Part shown: one piece after another, positions 4,723 to 12,067 of the stretch | Position numbering within the stretch: the first letter of the stretch is position 1 | How the letters are laid out: every line of letters starts with the position of its first letter | Source of the DNA: a virus | Virus record (IMG/VR): IMGVR_UViG_3300006037_000015 | Span: 1 to 38,664 of that record | Reading direction: 5' to 3' (one strand) | Length of the DNA: 38,664 nt | Position numbers and translations under genes: made by a program | The notes under the pieces: model-generated | The model's input: only the letters and a program-made list of their open reading frames with translations | Told to the model about the DNA's origin: nothing | Databases searched by the model: none

Positions 4723-6819
4723 TTAAAATACGCTACGAACCATCACGCCAACTGCATTACCAGTTAGTCCTGCGACACCTCCTACGTTAAACTGTTTGGC
4801 AATGTTAATGCCTGCATAAGTTGTATTGTTCACGCTTACACTATAACCCATGACCAAATCTGTTTGACGCTTGCTATTAGCAAGGTTAACTCGTTCTGTG
4901 CTGGATACAGGATTTGCAGTCACATCACCATTGGCGTCTTCGGAATAAGTGTAGCTGTTAACTGCTGTTACATCTGCATGACCTTTGCGGATACCAACTG
5001 GACCTTGTACTGCAAAAGTAACTTGGTCTTTGGTCTTACCGCTGAAGAATATTTCTTTCTTGGCCAGGCCCAATTTCCAAGTGTCACTGATAACAGTGGG
5101 ACTCAGTGCCAACATGCTACCATCTGTGTTGTTAGTACGAGTGATACCAAGACCATAACTACCAATTAGATCCACACTGGCTGAGATTGGGGTAGAACCA
5201 CCAACCATTGCATAAGTTGTACCACTATTACCCATACCCAACAATCCAGAACCATAGTTGTTTAAGAAACCGTTTTGTTCTGCCATTGTACCCATTTGTA
5301 CTTGCAGACGACCATCACCATATGCAGTGTCTACTTGAGTTGCAAAACCTGCTTGACTTTGCATAAATGTCACCACAGTGTCTTTGCCGTATGGTGTTGC
5401 AACCTCGTGATAATTGGCAGCGTTCATTGCCAAGTAAGGACTGGTGTATAAACTGTTGGCTGGACTACTGGTACCAATTGCACGAGTAAAGTCTGCTGTA
5501 AAGTTACGATTGATGCCGTCGACTACTTGCACGTTAGCCAACACACTACTCGAACGCAAAGCGTTTGTACTAACTGTACTACCAGTTGCGTTAAGTGTAA
5601 TGCCGCCTACTGCTGTGCCTGATGTTAAAGCTGCCTTGGAGTATTTTACATCAGCATAAGGTTGTGTGGCTTTGTCAAAGTTTACCATGCCTTTACCATA
5701 GATGTTACTATCACCCAATGATGTAGCTGTATTCAACACAACCTGAACCAACTGGCTTGCCTTAAGCTGTGGCCAGGCCTGGTGCATTAATGCAATGCCG
5801 CCACTGACAATAGCAGCCGCTGGGCTTGTGCCGCTGACCCCGCCAGCGCCATCAGTGATACCTTGTTTAATGCCGGCAGTGCTACGAGCCACATCAGGTA
5901 CTGCACCTAAGATAGCTGAGCCAGGAGCAACAACATAAAAGTCTTTAACATAGTATTTGTCTTGACATACATTGTTGACAATCGTTGTGCAAATGCTACC
6001 TGCCTGATTGCTTGTTGGATTCATGACCCAACCACCTTTGCCATTGGCTGCAACATTACCAACAATCAGTACTCGACCGCCCATCAGCAGGTTACCATCA
6101 GCGTCTGTTTGTGTAGCAAATTGGCCAGGAAATTGTGCATAGCCTGTGGCACTGTTACCTGCACTGGCAACAATCACAGCATTTTTAGTAGCTGTTGCAA
6201 AAAGTAAGCTCCTGTCAAATGTCGAGCCGTATAAACTGGCCAAAGAAGTAACTGCTCCGGTCTTTGTATCGTAGTTGGTGTACAAAGGATTGGCTTTATA
6301 AATGCCAGGTGCAATCATTGTTGTGCCAGCTTTGAAGGCAGGGTCGTAAGTGGCGCCAAGACTTAAATTAATTACATTAGCACCTTTAGACTCTGCCCAG
6401 GTCATGGCCTTATATGCCGAAATAATATCCACTGAAGGTGATAGTCCGCCTGCACCAACTTGTGCCAACAAAAGTTTAGCGTCGGGCGCAACACCCACAG
6501 TACCTTTATTGTTGGAAATACCAGCCGCAATACTTGCCATCTGGGTGCCATGCAGGCCCCAGGTCACTGATGAAGCAGGTGAGTAAAAGTTCTTAGAGTC
6601 TAAAACATTGCCTTTGAGGTCAGCATGATTAACGTCAAACCCATTGTCAATGATTGCAATGATTGAGCCTTTGCCTGTAATACCACGGGACCAGGTAGCT
6701 GTCACACCAATGGGTGTAAGGTAGTTTGTTTTTGCCTGGGCTTCTGCGTTGGCAATCTGGGCATGTGCTAGGCCACCGTGTGCAAGTGCAATGGCCAAAA
6801 CTAGAGTTTTAAGTTTCAT
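4723..6819 (-). CDS. secreted subtilisin-like serine protease with beta-rich C-terminal domain
   Basis: 698 aa from the ATG with GAGG 7 nt upstream. A Sec signal peptide is clear (MKLKTLVLAIALAHGGLAHA, cleavage after about residue 20). The S8 catalytic triad is intact: Asp58 (AIIDNGF), His90 (GLHGTQMAS), Ser332 (SGTSPAAA), with oxyanion Asn222 (ASAGNS). Residues from about 420 to the end are Gly/Ser/Thr-rich with alternating hydrophobic strands and end in Phe, as in autotransporter or outer-membrane C-termini. A secreted protease is unusual cargo for a lytic phage; a role in surface remodelling or lysis is speculative. Confidence 0.88.
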   Translation of the reverse strand: MKLKTLVLAIALAHGGLAHAQIANAEAQAKTNYLTPIGVTATWSRGITGKGSIIAIIDNGFDVNHADLKGNVLDSKNFYSPASSVTWGLHGTQMASIAAGISNNKGTVGVAPDAKLLLAQVGAGGLSPSVDIISAYKAMTWAESKGANVINLSLGATYDPAFKAGTTMIAPGIYKANPLYTNYDTKTGAVTSLASLYGSTFDRSLLFATATKNAVIVASAGNSATGYAQFPGQFATQTDADGNLLMGGRVLIVGNVAANGKGGWVMNPTSNQAGSICTTIVNNVCQDKYYVKDFYVVAPGSAILGAVPDVARSTAGIKQGITDGAGGVSGTSPAAAIVSGGIALMHQAWPQLKASQLVQVVLNTATSLGDSNIYGKGMVNFDKATQPYADVKYSKAALTSGTAVGGITLNATGSTVSTNALRSSSVLANVQVVDGINRNFTADFTRAIGTSSPANSLYTSPYLAMNAANYHEVATPYGKDTVVTFMQSQAGFATQVDTAYGDGRLQVQMGTMAEQNGFLNNYGSGLLGMGNSGTTYAMVGGSTPISASVDLIGSYGLGITRTNNTDGSMLALSPTVISDTWKLGLAKKEIFFSGKTKDQVTFAVQGPVGIRKGHADVTAVNSYTYSEDANGDVTANPVSSTERVNLANSKRQTDLVMGYSVSVNNTTYAGINIAKQFNVGGVAGLTGNAVGVMVRSVF

Positions 6820-6832
6820 GTCAGTCCTCTTA

Positions 6833-7225
6833 TTAAACTGTTTCAACGATATAAGGCTTGTCCCACTTACCAATGTTAACATCAATGTACCAGCCCACAT
6901 CAAAGTAATCAGATTGACTATCACTGTTATCGTGATTGCCGTTGTTCAGCGCAGGGATGACTTCGCTCAAGAACTTCTTGGCTTTGCCATCAAAGTGGCT
7001 TTGGTAGTGATAAGGATTAACTTGAATGCCAAACTTTTTAGCATCGTTACGAGATTCAGTAGTATCACCGTAGTCACTGATAAAGTCAATTTTTCCAGAC
7101 TTGACGTTCAGTACAAGAGTGCTATGATGACGAACTGCAATACTAGCCTTAACGCCATACTTTTTACAAATAGCCTTGATCTTAGGTGTCAACTTTGATT
7201 TCAAATCTTGGGAAACGTATGCCAT
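6833..7225 (-). CDS. LPD29-domain-like protein
   Basis: 130 aa, with MAYVSQDLK at the start and ASIAVRHHSTLVLNVKSG in the middle, which I associate with the LPD29 domain found alone in phages and in large polyvalent phage proteins. Function unknown. The start has AGGA 7 nt upstream. It sits behind its own perfect sigma70 promoter, and its leader is a near-copy of the one at 7463-7528, suggesting high early expression. Confidence 0.75.
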   Translation of the reverse strand: MAYVSQDLKSKLTPKIKAICKKYGVKASIAVRHHSTLVLNVKSGKIDFISDYGDTTESRNDAKKFGIQVNPYHYQSHFDGKAKKFLSEVIPALNNGNHDNSDSQSDYFDVGWYIDVNIGKWDKPYIVETV

Positions 7226-7257
7226 TTTAAGTCCTATTTGTTGCTGTCTATGTGTAT

Positions 7258-7286
7258 ATTATAGCGTACTTTGGGCCAGTTGTCAA
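7258..7286 (-). promoter_or_regulatory. sigma70 promoter of the LPD29-like gene
   Basis: TTGACA (7286-7281), 17-bp spacer, TATAAT (7263-7258), all perfect. The -35 lies only a few bases past the stop codon of the 57-aa gene. Confidence 0.92.
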
Positions 7287-7291
7287 CCGTT

Positions 7292-7465
7292 TTATGCAGG
7301 GGCAAACATAGCGGCACCTTGGGTCATAATAACCTGATATGCTTCCATGGTTTTTTGTGGTTGAGCAAGGGGATTCTTTTGAATAAACTGCATTGTTTCC
7401 AGGAATCCCAGGCCCAAAAACTCTGATTCTTTTTGGATCTGGGAAATTGCTGTTGCGATTTTCAT
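7292..7465 (-). CDS. 57-aa small protein, unknown
   Basis: It begins MKIATAISQIQKESEFLGL and ends with Pro-Ala, then TAA at 7294-7292. It has AGGA 7 nt before ATG and a perfect promoter in the duplicated cassette, so it is very likely expressed. The sequence is amphipathic and helical, with neither signal peptide nor membrane span. It may be an early host-takeover peptide, but nothing beyond context supports that. Confidence 0.75.
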   Translation of the reverse strand: MKIATAISQIQKESEFLGLGFLETMQFIQKNPLAQPQKTMEAYQVIMTQGAAMFAPA

Positions 7466-7497
7466 TTTAAGTCCTATTTGTTGCTGTCTATGTGTAT

Positions 7498-7526
7498 ATT
7501 ATAACGCACTCTGAGCCTGTTGTCAA
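7498..7526 (-). promoter_or_regulatory. sigma70 promoter of the 57-aa gene
   Basis: TTGACA (7526-7521), 17-bp spacer, TATAAT (7503-7498). Second copy of the promoter cassette. Confidence 0.92.
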
Positions 7527-7551
7527 CCGTTTTTGTGTTGTATTTTAGCCA

Positions 7552-7576
7552 CAAAAAAGCCCGCAAAAAGCGGGCT
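7552..7576 (-). terminator. Rho-independent terminator
   Basis: AGCCCGC-TTTTT-GCGGGCT followed by TTTTTT on the minus strand, directly after the HTH gene at 7602-7880. Confidence 0.93.
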
Positions 7577-7601
7577 AATTTTGTCTAATTTTTAAGCAGA
7601 A

Positions 7602-7880
7602 TTAAACAGTAATGCCCAAAGATTGTGCTTTGTATGCAAGTGCAACCATCTTACGTGATGCAAGACCGTGTTTGTATTCAGTTACCTGAACACCATTGCC
7701 AGCTTTGCGTGACTTTGCATAAACGGCAAAACCACGTTGACGAATCGTGGAGATTGTTGCTGTTGGGTTCTTGATGCCGAAACGGTTAGTGATAGCAGCT
7801 TCAGTCAATGTTTCACCATTGAGAACCAAGGCTTGAAACAATTTGTATTGTTTAGTAGTTTCGTCGAATTTCTTTAACAT
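7602..7880 (-). CDS. small helix-turn-helix DNA-binding protein
   Basis: 92 aa. ETLTEAAITNRFGIKNPTAT looks like a helix-turn-helix (residues about 23-42), followed by a winged segment (STIRQRGFAVYAKSRKAG). Ribosome site AAAGGAAA. It is a monocistronic unit with its own promoter and terminator, and an 11-bp palindrome overlaps the promoter's -35, so autoregulation is plausible. The targets are unknown. Confidence 0.75.
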   Translation of the reverse strand: MLKKFDETTKQYKLFQALVLNGETLTEAAITNRFGIKNPTATISTIRQRGFAVYAKSRKAGNGVQVTEYKHGLASRKMVALAYKAQSLGITV

Positions 7881-7930
7881 TTAAGTTTCCTTTGAATTAT
7901 ACACTTAGCTTGTGCTGTAGTGGTATAGTA

Positions 7931-7959
7931 AGTATAACAGCTTTAAAGCAGAAAGTCTA
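7931..7959 (-). promoter_or_regulatory. extended -10 promoter of the HTH gene
   Basis: TAGACT (-35, 7959-7954), 17-bp spacer, TGTTATACT (extended -10, ending at 7931). The -35 forms one arm of the palindrome at 7954-7982. Confidence 0.6.
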
Positions 7960-7982
7960 TATGGTTCATGTCCATATAGACT
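7954..7982. repeat. 11-bp inverted repeat, operator or terminator
   Basis: AGTCTATATGG, 7-nt loop, CCATATAGACT, perfect. It overlaps the -35 of the HTH gene and follows the stop codon of 8005-8256. It lacks a good T-run on the minus strand, which favours an operator over a terminator. Confidence 0.65.
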
Positions 7983-8004
7983 TCTTTTGGCTATCTTAGT
8001 TTAA

Positions 8005-8256
8005 TTATTTTGTGGTAATGAAACTGTACAGTTCGTTTGCCTTTTCTTTGATAGCCATTGGCGTTGGAAATGCAGGATAGGTCGGTGCAGTTGGTAAATT
8101 TGTTTGACCTGCACGTTCTGCAAACTGTGCTGTCATTTCCCAGTTCTGCCGCATTGCATCCCGATTTGCAAAATAGTCTTGCTCGGCCATTTCTTTGGCC
8201 ATCTTAAGAACTTCTAGTCGGATCATGTAGCCATTGGCTGCGGTTGTTGTACTCAT
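8005..8256 (-). CDS. small conserved phage protein
   Basis: 83 aa. MIRLEVLKMAKEMAEQDYFA is a helix I recognise from a family of small hypothetical proteins in T4-like cyanophages; the Pro-rich middle (TAPTYPAFPTP) precedes a C-terminal helix. AGGAG lies 5 nt before ATG. It is monocistronic between a terminator (8330-8351) and the palindrome at 7954. Function unknown. Confidence 0.75.
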   Translation of the reverse strand: MSTTTAANGYMIRLEVLKMAKEMAEQDYFANRDAMRQNWEMTAQFAERAGQTNLPTAPTYPAFPTPMAIKEKANELYSFITTK

Positions 8257-8306
8257 AAAATCTCCTGTGTGTTGAGTGTGTTATAAGACTGTTGTCTTAC
8301 ATTGTA

Positions 8307-8315
8307 ATTATAACA
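8307..8315 (-). promoter_or_regulatory. extended -10 promoter of 8005-8256
   Basis: The minus strand reads TGTTATAAT, a perfect extended -10, with no good -35 because the upstream sequence is the terminator stem. Start near 8300 leaves a ~45-nt leader. Confidence 0.55.
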
Positions 8316-8324
8316 CATCGCTCA

Positions 8325-8351
8325 CAAGAAAGCCACCGATTAAGGTGGCTT
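8325..8351 (-). terminator. Rho-independent terminator of the beta-barrel gene
   Basis: AAGCCACC-TTAATC-GGTGGCTT followed by TCTTGT on the minus strand, 19 nt after the stop codon of 8370-8921. Confidence 0.8.
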
Positions 8352-8369
8352 CGGCAATCTAAGTTTAAA

Positions 8370-8921
8370 TTAGAATGAACGTGCGTAGTTCAGTGCCACA
8401 ACCTTCTGTGTAGCGTCACCTGTTACATGATCATAACGAACACCAATGGTATCAACTTTGGTCAATGCGTAAGATACACCAACTCGTGCTGTGCGTGTTG
8501 TGTCAGCAATGCTGTCATTGAATGCAGAGCGTAGACGGTAACCAACTTTTGCAGTTAGGCCGGTGCTACCAATAGGTGCAGATAGACCTGGTTCAACTGA
8601 GTAATAGCCGTAGTTACCGCTTGACTTCAATGCAGTACCAAGAGCAACTGTTGAATAACCACTGACTGGTCCAAATAATGCTGTAGTAGCAGTTAAGCCA
8701 GTTTCTAGACGGGTTGAAACGGCATTGGTGCCATCAGTTTGTGTAGTCGAAACTTGCACATGCCCTGCGACAGATTTTGTGATATTTTCACGTACTGTGA
8801 TGTTAGCGTTACGCTGACCTGCTGCACCGTCGTTGTCAACAGATTGACCTTCAAGTGTTACTGTGCCTGCAAATACTGAACCGCTAATCACTAGGGCTAG
8901 AACTGATAAAATTTTCTTCAT
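8370..8921 (-). CDS. exported small outer-membrane beta-barrel protein
   Basis: 183 aa with a signal peptide (MKKILSVLALVISGSVFAG, cleavage near residue 18). The mature chain is a run of amphipathic beta-strands (TVTLEGQ, HVQVSTTQT, STRLETGL, TAKVGYRLR, TARVGVSYAL, TIGVRYD, KVVALNYARSF) and ends in Phe, the usual BAM signal. The size suits an 8-stranded barrel. AAAGGAAA precedes ATG. Possible roles are superinfection exclusion by altering the host surface, or resistance; neither is shown. Confidence 0.8.
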   Translation of the reverse strand: MKKILSVLALVISGSVFAGTVTLEGQSVDNDGAAGQRNANITVRENITKSVAGHVQVSTTQTDGTNAVSTRLETGLTATTALFGPVSGYSTVALGTALKSSGNYGYYSVEPGLSAPIGSTGLTAKVGYRLRSAFNDSIADTTRTARVGVSYALTKVDTIGVRYDHVTGDATQKVVALNYARSF

Positions 8922-8940
8922 TTGTAATTTCCTTTATATG

Positions 8941-9030
8941 CAACGACATTCGTTGTATGTTTAGTTATTACGTATGTATGGTAAGTGTTTACCATTATTA
9001 GAACAATAGAAAATTATTTCTATTGTTCTA
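8941..9030. repeat. three inverted repeats upstream of the beta-barrel gene
   Basis: CAACGA-CAT-TCGTTG (8941-8955), TGGTAA-GTGT-TTACCA (8979-8994) and a 14-bp perfect arm pair TAGAACAATAGAAA / TTTCTATTGTTCTA (8999-9012, 9017-9030). The largest may terminate the upstream gene at 9055; the smaller two look like operators. No consensus promoter is evident here. Confidence 0.65.
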
Positions 9031-9054
9031 AATTTTAACCTATTTGTTTCTAAA

Positions 9055-9381
9055 TTAGACTAAGGAAGTAGAAGTACTACTTGGTCCATCAACAGTACCT
9101 GTTTCGGTCTGGTAAGCAGAGCGTACAGAAAGAAAGTCAGTGATTGCCATTGGATCAGCTTTAAATTCCTGGAATGCAGCTTCGTCAATCCATTGTGTGT
9201 GCGATGTCTCAGTCAATGAATCAACTGACATTTCAGTGTAGTGATTGATAACTTTACCTGTATCAATGTAAGTTTGTTTAAAATAAGATTTAAACTCTGG
9301 TGTAATTTGCGGTGCGTCTGGTGAAGACAAGAAAGGCACATCCACTGATGTACGTGTTGATGTTTTTGTTACTGTGAACAT
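9055..9381 (-). CDS. small phage protein, paralog of 11755-12054
   Basis: 108 aa. The core, PEFKSYFKQTYIDTGKVINH then SVDSLTETSHTQWIDEAAFQEF, aligns with KLYFKETFIDTKKFIKVEAT then SADGLTMTTVSTWATRADFLE in 11755-12054. The shared N-terminus MFxxxKxSxRxSxxxPF supports duplication. AGGA precedes ATG. An ATAAATA element lies about 100 nt upstream. Possibly a virion accessory protein; function unknown. Confidence 0.75.
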   Translation of the reverse strand: MFTVTKTSTRTSVDVPFLSSPDAPQITPEFKSYFKQTYIDTGKVINHYTEMSVDSLTETSHTQWIDEAAFQEFKADPMAITDFLSVRSAYQTETGTVDGPSSTSTSLV

Positions 9382-9462
9382 AGTATTTTCCTAATATTAT
9401 TTGTATTCAGTACATCTTGTACCGATCTGTATATTTACCTACTCAGTGGGCAAAGTATATTG

Positions 9463-9490
9463 CAATAGCAGCTATTGTGACTGTATTTAT
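9463..9490 (-). promoter_or_regulatory. late-type element ATAAATA with adjacent palindrome
   Basis: ATAAATA at 9490-9484 on the minus strand, followed by the 15-bp palindrome CAATAGCAGCTATTG (9463-9477). It would give the gene at 9381 a ~95-nt leader with a normal Shine-Dalgarno. Confidence 0.45.
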
Positions 9491-9515
9491 TCAAAATCTA
9501 AAGTTTTTTCAGCTG

Positions 9516-10523
9516 TTAACTAGGCAGCATTGCAGCCTTTATTGACGCCATTTGTTCTTTTGCCTTGGTAGATACATTGCAAAAATATTTACCTGGATCT
9601 TCCATTAATAATGGCGCTTGCTTATTGTAGTATTCTTGAAAATTGTACTGTACCCAACTTAGTTGATTATTGTCTAAACTTGTACCTATTAGGCGTTCAA
9701 CCACAGCAAGAAAGTCTGGTAAGTTGTTGTCCATTAATACACTGTAAGGCATAATCACACAATCGTCAGTCAGACATTCTCTAAAAGAAGGACCAATGCA
9801 AAGTTGAGTTCGATTTCCAGACTCCGGAGCAGCTATAAAACTTGCTATGGTAGAGTAATTTAGATAATCAAAATTCATTTTTTTAGCAGGGTCTACTAGA
9901 TATTCCTGGTCATAGAATTTCAGCATTATGATAATTGCAACAAACTTCACAATAGGTCTAAATTTAGCGTCAAGATAGTTATTTGTAATATCAGTTGCAC
10001 TGTCTACCCCCAGAAAAGAAATTAATATCTGCTGTAGTATCATTAGCCAACGTTCTAAATAAGGATCACAGTTAAAAAAAACAAACCCCATTGGGTCTAA
10101 TCTATTTTTAAGTTCCTGTTGAATCACAACTGCTAATTTCTCTTTGTCACTTTCAGTGGTCACTGCTAATATTTTACAATTGGGAAACAATTTCTTGTAC
10201 AACTGAATATTTGTAAAATCATGGGTCCATGACACCTTGACATCGGTGTCACTTCCATGTTTTGCTTCTATTTCTGTTCTATAAAATTTTAATTTTTCTT
10301 CAAAATTATCAAACTTTGGTATGCTGTATCTTGTTCCGCATGACATGATGTCAGAAAAATCTAACTTGGACGTAGAATTTGAATGTGCATTACCAGTGGA
10401 TGATAATGCAATATTGTTAAATGTCCCAGCAACTATATTCAACACCACACTTGAAATAAAGTTTCCACCGGCACCGGCCGGAAACACTATAAAAATATGC
10501 GGGGCATCAAATATAGTTGACAT
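9516..10523 (-). CDS. sulfotransferase-like P-loop protein
   Basis: 335 aa. FPAGAGGNFISSVV (residues 14-27) matches the 5'-phosphosulfate-binding loop style of sulfotransferases and related phage P-loop enzymes. WTHDF and LFPNCKILAVTT follow as expected for a central beta-sheet. The acceptor is unknown; virion or host glycan modification is a guess. It starts 2 nt after the stop of the cupin gene at 10526 and has no visible Shine-Dalgarno, so translation is probably coupled. Confidence 0.55.
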   Translation of the reverse strand: MSTIFDAPHIFIVFPAGAGGNFISSVVLNIVAGTFNNIALSSTGNAHSNSTSKLDFSDIMSCGTRYSIPKFDNFEEKLKFYRTEIEAKHGSDTDVKVSWTHDFTNIQLYKKLFPNCKILAVTTESDKEKLAVVIQQELKNRLDPMGFVFFNCDPYLERWLMILQQILISFLGVDSATDITNNYLDAKFRPIVKFVAIIIMLKFYDQEYLVDPAKKMNFDYLNYSTIASFIAAPESGNRTQLCIGPSFRECLTDDCVIMPYSVLMDNNLPDFLAVVERLIGTSLDNNQLSWVQYNFQEYYNKQAPLLMEDPGKYFCNVSTKAKEQMASIKAAMLPS

Positions 10524-10525
10524 AA

Positions 10526-11101
10526 TTATTCTGAGTCAGACATTTTTCTAGTAATATCTGCATAATTTTCTACAATATAAGCATCAGGATTAAATCGTCG
10601 AATCACTGCTTCATGCTTGGGACCTGCTGTTGGTCCTTTCCACTGTGATGCAATAGTAGTTGGATCTCTAGTAAGCCAATGTTGAACAGCAAGCAAGGGG
10701 AAGCCGCGTATTTCTGCTTCTAACTTCATACCTGACCCGTGTGATTCTCCATTGTGCAATATCTCGCTGGCACGTGGGCCACCAGGTGTACCAGTTCGTA
10801 TTTTTATTACTTCAACGCCCGGGTGTTCGTGCGACGGTACACCAGGCTGCGGATGTATTAGATATAACTCAACTTGGAATCTTCCTTTTCTAAATAAGCA
10901 TATAGCAGTGGCATCATCAGACATGAATACTTCGGGAAATTGCGGGAAGATAAGTGGCATTTTTGCAGCCATCCACCAATCACAGAATGCTTGCACATTC
11001 TCCCAGGTGTCGGGAATCTCAAAGTTAGAGAAGGGGTCGGCCATTTGCACAAACGGCTTCTTTATAAAATTTGGATCATCATTGTATCTGTTAATAGTCA
11101 T
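10526..11101 (-). CDS. cupin-fold protein A
   Basis: 191 aa from the ATG preceded by AAGAAAG (an ATG 27 nt upstream has no ribosome site). The cupin motif SHEHPGVEV gives His91, His93 and Glu97, with a further His near 121 (GESHGSG), a metal-binding H-x-H-x3-E...H set. It is a tandem paralog of 11159-11752; both share CLFRKGxxQVE, HPGxEVI, QWKG and PDAxVxxYAD blocks. Reaction unknown. Confidence 0.65.
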   Translation of the reverse strand: MTINRYNDDPNFIKKPFVQMADPFSNFEIPDTWENVQAFCDWWMAAKMPLIFPQFPEVFMSDDATAICLFRKGRFQVELYLIHPQPGVPSHEHPGVEVIKIRTGTPGGPRASEILHNGESHGSGMKLEAEIRGFPLLAVQHWLTRDPTTIASQWKGPTAGPKHEAVIRRFNPDAYIVENYADITRKMSDSE

Positions 11102-11158
11102 ATTATTTCTTTCTTGAGGGTACCTCATTGTAATGTAGTTAGGCAGGATTGCACCAGT

Positions 11159-11752
11159 TTATACCGGTTCGCCTTTGGTATTTATTGAAACATCAGCGTA
11201 ACCCGGTTGCACAAATGCATCTGGTTTATGAGCCTTGATTAGATTTTCTTGATGTGGTCCTTGCAATTCACCTTTCCATTGTACGGCTGCACTGGTCATT
11301 TCTTCCTGATTATCCCAGCGTTGAAATGCAAGTGTTACGAATCCGTTACCAACGACTTGGCCAGTATCACCACCGTGAGATTGCCCTGACAATAATTTTT
11401 TAGCTGTTCTTCCCCATAGTGTTGATGTATTTGTGTCAGCTCTTGGAGTCATGCTGCCACCACCTAACGCCATTGTAATTACTTCCATTCCCGGATGACT
11501 GTGTTTTCTAATAGTCATTCTAGGATACTCTAGATAAAATTCAACCTGATAGTTACCTTTTCTAAATAAACAAACTGCCACTGCATCATCGCTACGAATT
11601 ACTTCTGCATCCCAAGGGATCATCATTGGCATTTTTGATGACGTATACCAATCAACAAAATCTTCTAGTGTTGCCCAATCATCGGGGATGTCTAATGCTG
11701 CAAAATATTCGTTTGCATCTATATGCTTCCAGGTTAGTTTGTCTAAGTTCAT
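11159..11752 (-). CDS. cupin-fold protein B
   Basis: 197 aa. KHSHPGMEV supplies His84, His86 and Glu90, with His126 in GQSHGG. It is a clear duplicate of the neighbouring cupin A, with the Trp-rich N-terminus (DDWATLEDFVDWY) also conserved. GAGGA lies 6 nt before ATG. It follows 11755-12054 with almost no gap. The conserved metal set suggests an oxygenase or isomerase-type cupin, possibly acting with the nearby PP-loop and sulfotransferase-like enzymes. Confidence 0.65.
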   Translation of the reverse strand: MNLDKLTWKHIDANEYFAALDIPDDWATLEDFVDWYTSSKMPMMIPWDAEVIRSDDAVAVCLFRKGNYQVEFYLEYPRMTIRKHSHPGMEVITMALGGGSMTPRADTNTSTLWGRTAKKLLSGQSHGGDTGQVVGNGFVTLAFQRWDNQEEMTSAAVQWKGELQGPHQENLIKAHKPDAFVQPGYADVSINTKGEPV

Positions 11753-11754
11753 AG

Positions 11755-12054
11755 TTATTCCTCTGTAGTAACGTCATTTTCAATGTCGTTTTCAATATCA
11801 TATACCCTTGTTGGGATGATAACTGTCGTCGAGACAATGTGATCTGTAATACATTCTAAGAAATCAGCCCGTGTTGCCCAAGTTGAAACAGTAGTCATAG
11901 TCAGACCATCAGCTGATAGAGTTGCTTCAACTTTGATAAATTTCTTAGTGTCTATAAATGTTTCCTTGAAATACAATTTATAACTTGCATCAACTACTTG
12001 GAAAAATGGCAACTCAGTTGATTTTCTTTTTGATTTTTTAATTATTTTAAACAT
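11755..12054 (-). CDS. small phage protein, paralog of 9055-9381
   Basis: 99 aa. It shares the YFKETFIDTKKF and SADGLTMT segments with 9055-9381 and ends in an acidic tail (IENDIENDVTTEE). ATG is preceded by CATAAGTA 5 nt upstream and no Shine-Dalgarno, suggesting a leaderless late transcript. Function unknown. Confidence 0.7.
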   Translation of the reverse strand: MFKIIKKSKRKSTELPFFQVVDASYKLYFKETFIDTKKFIKVEATLSADGLTMTTVSTWATRADFLECITDHIVSTTVIIPTRVYDIENDIENDVTTEE

Positions 12055-12059
12055 ACTTT

Positions 12060-12067
12060 TACTTATG
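12060..12067 (-). promoter_or_regulatory. late-type element CATAAGTA
   Basis: Ends 5 nt before the ATG at 12054, which has no Shine-Dalgarno. Confidence 0.6.

Larger units (their letters stand above)
7223..7528. repeat. duplicated ~66-bp promoter and leader cassette
   Basis: Bases 7223-7288 and 7463-7528 are near-identical: the first 41 bases, from start codon through -10, match exactly, and the -35 side differs at about 5 positions. Each copy drives a different gene (LPD29-like protein and a 57-aa peptide). Confidence 0.9.
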
